A DNA stretch of 9,108 nucleotides from Alphaproteobacteria bacterium (GTDB taxonomy: Bacteria; Pseudomonadota; Alphaproteobacteria; CBDBCS01; JAHZLG01), in the NCBI GenBank assembly GCA_022599995.1, contig JAHZLG010000096.1:1-9108 (forward strand), given 5' to 3'. The position numbers and the translations under genes were made by a program. Numbering within the stretch: the first letter of the stretch is position 1; the number at the start of each line of letters is the position of its first letter. Shown here one piece after another: positions 6,439 to 9,108 of this stretch. Below the pieces are notes generated by a model that saw nothing but the letters and a program-made list of their open reading frames with translations, searched no databases and had not been told where the DNA came from.

Positions 6439-7191
6439 CTACTGCGACGAGAGAGGGGACGGGTGCGAGACCGGGGCAGCCTGCCGTACCTTCCGGGAAG
6501 ATTGCCCCCGTCTTTGGACAAGTGTCGTTTCAAACCGAGTGGCAACAAGCCAAAACGCCCCGAGGGTTGCGGCAAGGAACATGACAAGCAAGGGAGTCAA
6601 AAGCGACGGGTCGATGCGAGGACCACCAAGCCGAATGAGCGAGGCAGGTTGATGCAGACTATGCCACCAGTCCACCGAGAATTTCACAATAGGCAGGTTG
6701 ATTGTGCCCACCACCAGCAGGATTTGACTGACAACCGCGGCGCGGCGCGCATCATTGATGCTGTTTACAAGCAACAGGTGCCCGCAGTAAAAGAGCAAAA
6801 GCACAAGCACCGAGGTGAGACGCGCATCCCAGACCCACCAGGTGCCCCAAGTTGGCTTCCCCCAGATAGCGCCGGTGAGTAAGGTGGTGAGCGTGAAACA
6901 TGCGCCGATGGGGCTGACAGCACGTTGGAACAGCGGGGCGAGGGGCGACTGTGAAATCAGTCCAAAAACAGCCGACACGCCGAGGACAAAATAAAGGCTC
7001 GTGGCAAGGTAGGCCGAGGGAACGTGAACATACATGATACGCACGTGCTCGCCTTGTTGGTAATCAGGCGGCGAGCCGAGCAACCCTAGCCACAGCCCGA
7101 AGCCTAAGACTGCCAAGGCACACCAGCCGACGTAAGGAGCGATCGCAAACATCGTACGGAGTACTTTGGGCGTGTTCACCGTCAAAAGCAT
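6439..7191 (-). CDS. ccmC: CcmC, haem-handling inner-membrane protein
   Basis: CcmC presents haem at the periplasmic face for covalent attachment to CcmE. The 250-aa product (family about 240-250) has six predicted membrane spans, the tryptophan-rich WWD motif WGTWWVWDARLTS (115-127), and the two conserved external histidines in MYVHVPSA (His56) and SVDWWHSLHQPAS (His177 in WWH). ATG 7191 (MLLTVNTPKV) was chosen. A TTG at 7260 in the same frame would add 23 non-family residues. It is the first gene of the minus block. The ccmA and ccmB partners are not upstream; a divergent cobK is there instead. Both spans and key residues are intact. Confidence 0.97.
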   Translation of the reverse strand: MLLTVNTPKVLRTMFAIAPYVGWCALAVLGFGLWLGLLGSPPDYQQGEHVRIMYVHVPSAYLATSLYFVLGVSAVFGLISQSPLAPLFQRAVSPIGACFTLTTLLTGAIWGKPTWGTWWVWDARLTSVLVLLLFYCGHLLLVNSINDARRAAVVSQILLVVGTINLPIVKFSVDWWHSLHQPASLIRLGGPRIDPSLLTPLLVMFLAATLGAFWLVATRFETTLVQRRGQSSRKVRQAAPVSHPSPLSSQ

Positions 7192-7281
7192 TGTCAGCTG
7201 GGGTGATGAGAGATGAAAAGGGGTGCGCACAAAGACACTGTGTGAAGAAAACCAAGGCAACCAGGGCTGCTAAGGCAACAC

Positions 7282-7313
7282 GATCACCGAATGATCACCG
7301 AATGATCACCGAT
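7282..7313. promoter_or_regulatory. Three 11-bp iterons GATCACCGAAT in the ccmC-cobK divergent region
   Basis: Direct repeats GATCACCGAAT lie at 7282-7292 and 7293-7303, with a third copy diverging at the last base (GATCACCGAT, 7304-7313). Together they create two TGATCA palindromes. The 11-bp period is about one DNA helical turn and places repeats on one face, as in cooperative regulator-binding arrays. They lie about 90 nt upstream of ccmC and about 145 nt upstream of the likely cobK start. The regulatory role is inferred; the repeats themselves are seen directly. Confidence 0.65.
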
Positions 7314-7458
7314 GGTTGCGCGTCACACCATGCGCCTCCATCATAGCACCCTAGGAGGCGAAATCACCTTCAAAAACGGTTGCCTCGACTGACCGAAGAC
7401 CTAAGACGAAATGATGACAGCCGCGTTGCCCCTGATTGTAAGACAAAACAGCCATGCG

Positions 7459-8544
7459 ATGAGCCATGAACAACAGCCGCTGGCGATCGTCCTTGCCGGA
7501 GGCACAAGAGATGCCTTCGTGCTTGCAGAGTATATTGTGCGGGCTCTTCATGGCGCGCAATCAACCAGTGGCGCGGCAACTGGTCGCGCGACTAGTCGCC
7601 GCGAGACTAGTCTCCACGTGGGGGGGCAAAGGAGGTGCATCGTTTACTACATGCTGGCGGGGCACACGCCCTCGCCGCGCATTCCGCCGGGAACAGTCCC
7701 ATGGATCAAGGGATCGGAGGAAGACGAAGCGAAACCGCTGTCCCTCTTGAACGACAGGGTATGGGCAGAAAGAAATGTCGTTGCGGTCATTGATGCGACG
7801 CATGTTTTCGCCGTGCGGTTTCACGTGAAACTGAAGCGTTTTGCCCAGAGGCTGGGGCTTCCGCTCGGGGTGGTGCGCAGGGGCTTGTGGGAAGCGTCCG
7901 AGGGCGATGATTGGCGTGCGTGGTGCCAACAGGCCGATTTGGCGCGGGAGATAGCTGCCTATTGTGCCCGTCGCGATGGTTGGCACCCCATGTCTCATCA
8001 GTTGGGGATGATTCGAATAGCGGTTGCCCTTGGCGGGAGAACCATGCAGGCGTGGCATGCCTCTTCTTTGGCGCTCAATGTATCCGAGGACGAGGCACCC
8101 CAGTCGAATGACAACCAAGCAGACAAGCAGGGTGGAAACGCAGCCAGGACGGTCGTTTTTGTGTGGCGGTGTTTTTCAACATCGCCGGCATTGCGATTGC
8201 GCGCGGCCCCTCGGCATTCGACCATCACAGTTGCCGCAACGGACAGTGTGACGCTGGAACGGCAACGGCTTGAATCAGGGCATATCGATGCCGTGATCAT
8301 GCGCAACAGCGGAGGAGATGCCTCCGCCTTGCTGACCGCGACAAGGCAACTCGCGATCCCGGTTTTTATGCAATACCCGGATCACGATGACCGCGATGAC
8401 CAAGATGGCCAAGATGACCGCGATGACCAAGATGACTGCGACGAGCCCCCAGCCCCTTATCACAACCTTAGGCTCTTTGGACTCGATGACCTGCCTTCGA
8501 TCACTCGATGGGTGACCGATGTGGTTTTTCATCAGAAGGGATAA
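7459..8544 (+). CDS. cobK: CobK, precorrin-6A (6x) reductase, with low-complexity insertions
   Basis: CobK is an NAD(P)H-dependent reductase of the cobalamin corrin-ring pathway (precorrin-6A to dihydroprecorrin-6). Family motifs are IVLAGGTRDAFVLAE (10-24), the AGHTPSPR strand (67-74), VIDATHVFAVR (110-120, ATHPFA in relatives), the RRGLWEASEGDDW region (140-152), and the C-terminal IDAVIMRNSGGDAS (276-289) with RQLAIPVFM (296-304). At 361 aa it is well above the usual ~250-260. Excess lies in a palindrome-rich segment (about 34-52), a polar segment (about 208-230) and an Asp-rich repeat (308-328). A perfect parS core lies in codons 120-125. ATG 7459 is chosen because it is six residues before the family start; 7411 is the longest alternative. 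Divergent from ccmC, no other cob gene is present. Confident in family; activity with these insertions is uncertain. Confidence 0.87.
   Translation: MSHEQQPLAIVLAGGTRDAFVLAEYIVRALHGAQSTSGAATGRATSRRETSLHVGGQRRCIVYYMLAGHTPSPRIPPGTVPWIKGSEEDEAKPLSLLNDRVWAERNVVAVIDATHVFAVRFHVKLKRFAQRLGLPLGVVRRGLWEASEGDDWRAWCQQADLAREIAAYCARRDGWHPMSHQLGMIRIAVALGGRTMQAWHASSLALNVSEDEAPQSNDNQADKQGGNAARTVVFVWRCFSTSPALRLRAAPRHSTITVAATDSVTLERQRLESGHIDAVIMRNSGGDASALLTATRQLAIPVFMQYPDHDDRDDQDGQDDRDDQDDCDEPPAPYHNLRLFGLDDLPSITRWVTDVVFHQKG
7564..7614. repeat. ACTAGT-centred palindrome cluster inside cobK
   Basis: Two 12-bp perfect palindromes, GCGACTAGTCGC (7588-7599) and GAGACTAGTCTC (7603-7614), lie three bases apart. Just before them is an inverted pair ACCAGT (7564-7569) and ACTGGT (7579-7584). 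They encode the non-conserved TSGAATGRATSRRETS insertion. The ACTAGT core is the same as in the palindromic array between ccmF and ccmG. Confidence 0.8.
7818..7831. other. parS centromere-like site (copy 2, within cobK)
   Basis: A second exact GTTTCACGTGAAAC core lies in the cobK coding sequence, spanning the codons for Arg120-Phe-His-Val-Lys-Leu125 just after the ATHVFA motif. It is 6046 bp from copy 1. Only the 14-bp core is palindromic here; the flanks are G and T. parS sites within coding sequences are well known in bacteria. Two identical 14-mers by chance within 9 kb would be extremely unlikely. Confidence 0.85.
8386..8439 (+). repeat. 9-bp tandem repeat encoding Asp-rich tract in CobK
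   Basis: Six units of the type GATGACC(GC/AA) begin at 8386, 8395, 8404, 8413, 8422 and 8431. The pattern is GATGACCGC, GATGACCAA, GATGGCCAA, GATGACCGC, GATGACCAA, GATGACTGC. The three-codon period keeps frame and yields DDR/DDQ/DGQ triplets, a strongly acidic insertion between FMQYP and the C-terminal NLRLFGLDDLP. Confidence 0.92.
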
Positions 8545-9061
8545 GGTCTCGGCGCGCGCCACCGGGTGCAAGCCGGACGACGGTAACTCGAGGGCACACC
8601 CGTGCTCACAAAGGTTTTACTATCCGTGATGCCGCATAGCAGGGGAGGATCGATGAGAAGCCCCCGCGCATGGGCAGAGGGACGTTGTTGCTATCTCGAT
8701 TTGGTCGCCGAGGACACGGAACATAGCCAAGGAAAGGCAGACAGTTCGCAGGGGGTTGTTTGCATTTGTCCGTGTCCAGCACTATATAAGGTCTTCAGTA
8801 ACAAAGCCGTGTTTCGTATCGAGCGCATGGTCTTTGTCATCCTGATCGGCTCCCCAAAGATGCGCTGTATCGGGGGAATGGCAATATCCTGTTGAGACTG
8901 GATGGGAGAATAACCTGCTGAAGGGCAGGCTTCATGGCACCCCAAGACAACATGTTATGCCTTCTTTCAAGCCGTTGTTGAGTTTCTGCTTTTTCGTGCG
9001 CGGCACCCGGGCAACTGAAAGCAAAGCAACCAAATGTCTCTCGATGACTTTTGGAGTCGAT
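8545..9061. other. Region without a recognisable gene downstream of cobK
   Basis: About 500 bp in which no open frame matches a family I know. Its start is GC-rich and potentially structured: the palindrome GGCGCGCGCC at 8551-8560 and complementary GGGTG/CACCC arms around 8564-8600 bracket an inner GCCGG...CGG element. This could be a cobK 3' hairpin or an unrecognised RNA. A small inverted repeat CCTGC/GCAGG occurs near 8913-8929 without a T-run. A minus frame is open from TGA 8837-8839 to the right edge (about 90 codons) but resembles nothing known and may be chance. Confidence 0.5.
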
Positions 9062-9108
9062 GGTCACATTGGTCAGGTGCCCTGAGGTCACGTTGGTCAG
9101 GTGACCTG
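9062..9108. repeat. 24-bp tandem repeat at the right edge
   Basis: Unit 1 (9062-9085) and unit 2 (9086-9108, truncated one base short by the window) differ at two positions only. Each begins GGTCAC(A/G)TTGGTCAGGTG. On the minus strand the 24-bp period is eight codons and reads HLTNVTSG repeated, in the frame that stays open to the edge. The array probably continues beyond the window. Confidence 0.85.

Noticed and set aside
8545..8640. Possible cobalamin riboswitch or other structured RNA after cobK (CGGGTGCAAGCCGG)
   Set aside because: It vaguely resembles part of a B12 element, but the conserved B12 box GCCAGGAGACC-type sequence and the rest of the core are not found, and it lies downstream of cobK, not upstream of a gene.

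Overview
The window looks like chromosomal DNA from a proteobacterium, most likely an alphaproteobacterium. The evidence is a System I cytochrome c maturation cluster with CcmD/CcmE/CcmG/CcmH of proteobacterial type, a CobK of the cobalamin pathway, and a UmuD relative. TGA is used as a stop (ccmE, ccmG), so the standard code applies. Composition is moderately GC-rich and fairly even. I cannot name a genus from sequence alone. Recognisable Shine-Dalgarno sequences are weak or absent at almost every start, so several start codons are uncertain.

Layout, left to right. At 1-399 (minus) lies the N-terminal part of a UmuD/LexA-type peptidase-fold protein, cut by the window edge, in which the usual catalytic residues are not visible. 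A gene-free leader follows, then an apparently orphan beta-class DNA methyltransferase on plus (668-1741). A short convergent gap (1742-1837) carries a perfect parS core. On minus, from 7191 down to 1838, runs the block ccmC-ccmD-ccmE-ccmF-ccmG-ccmH. Divergent from ccmC is cobK on plus (7459-8544), with a second perfect parS core inside its coding sequence. The last ~560 bases (8545-9108) hold no gene I can identify and end in a 24-bp tandem repeat that runs to the window edge.

How the genes fit together. CcmC (with CcmD) loads haem onto the CcmE chaperone. CcmG and CcmH handle reduction and presentation of the apocytochrome thiols. CcmF is the ligase that takes haem from CcmE and attaches it. 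The ABC transporter genes ccmA and ccmB and the TPR-protein gene ccmI are not in the window and must be elsewhere if the system works. CobK acts in corrin ring synthesis, so haem handling and a second tetrapyrrole pathway lie back to back.

The most striking non-coding features are two exact 14-bp parS cores (GTTTCACGTGAAAC) about 6 kb apart, which suggest an origin-proximal, ParB-loaded region. There is also a dense array of 16-bp CTAG-centred palindromic repeats between ccmF and ccmG. Short tandem repeats of 9, 10, 11, 15, 16 and 24 bp are scattered through spacers and through non-conserved insertions in CcmH and CobK. CcmH, CcmF and CobK are all longer than their families usually are.
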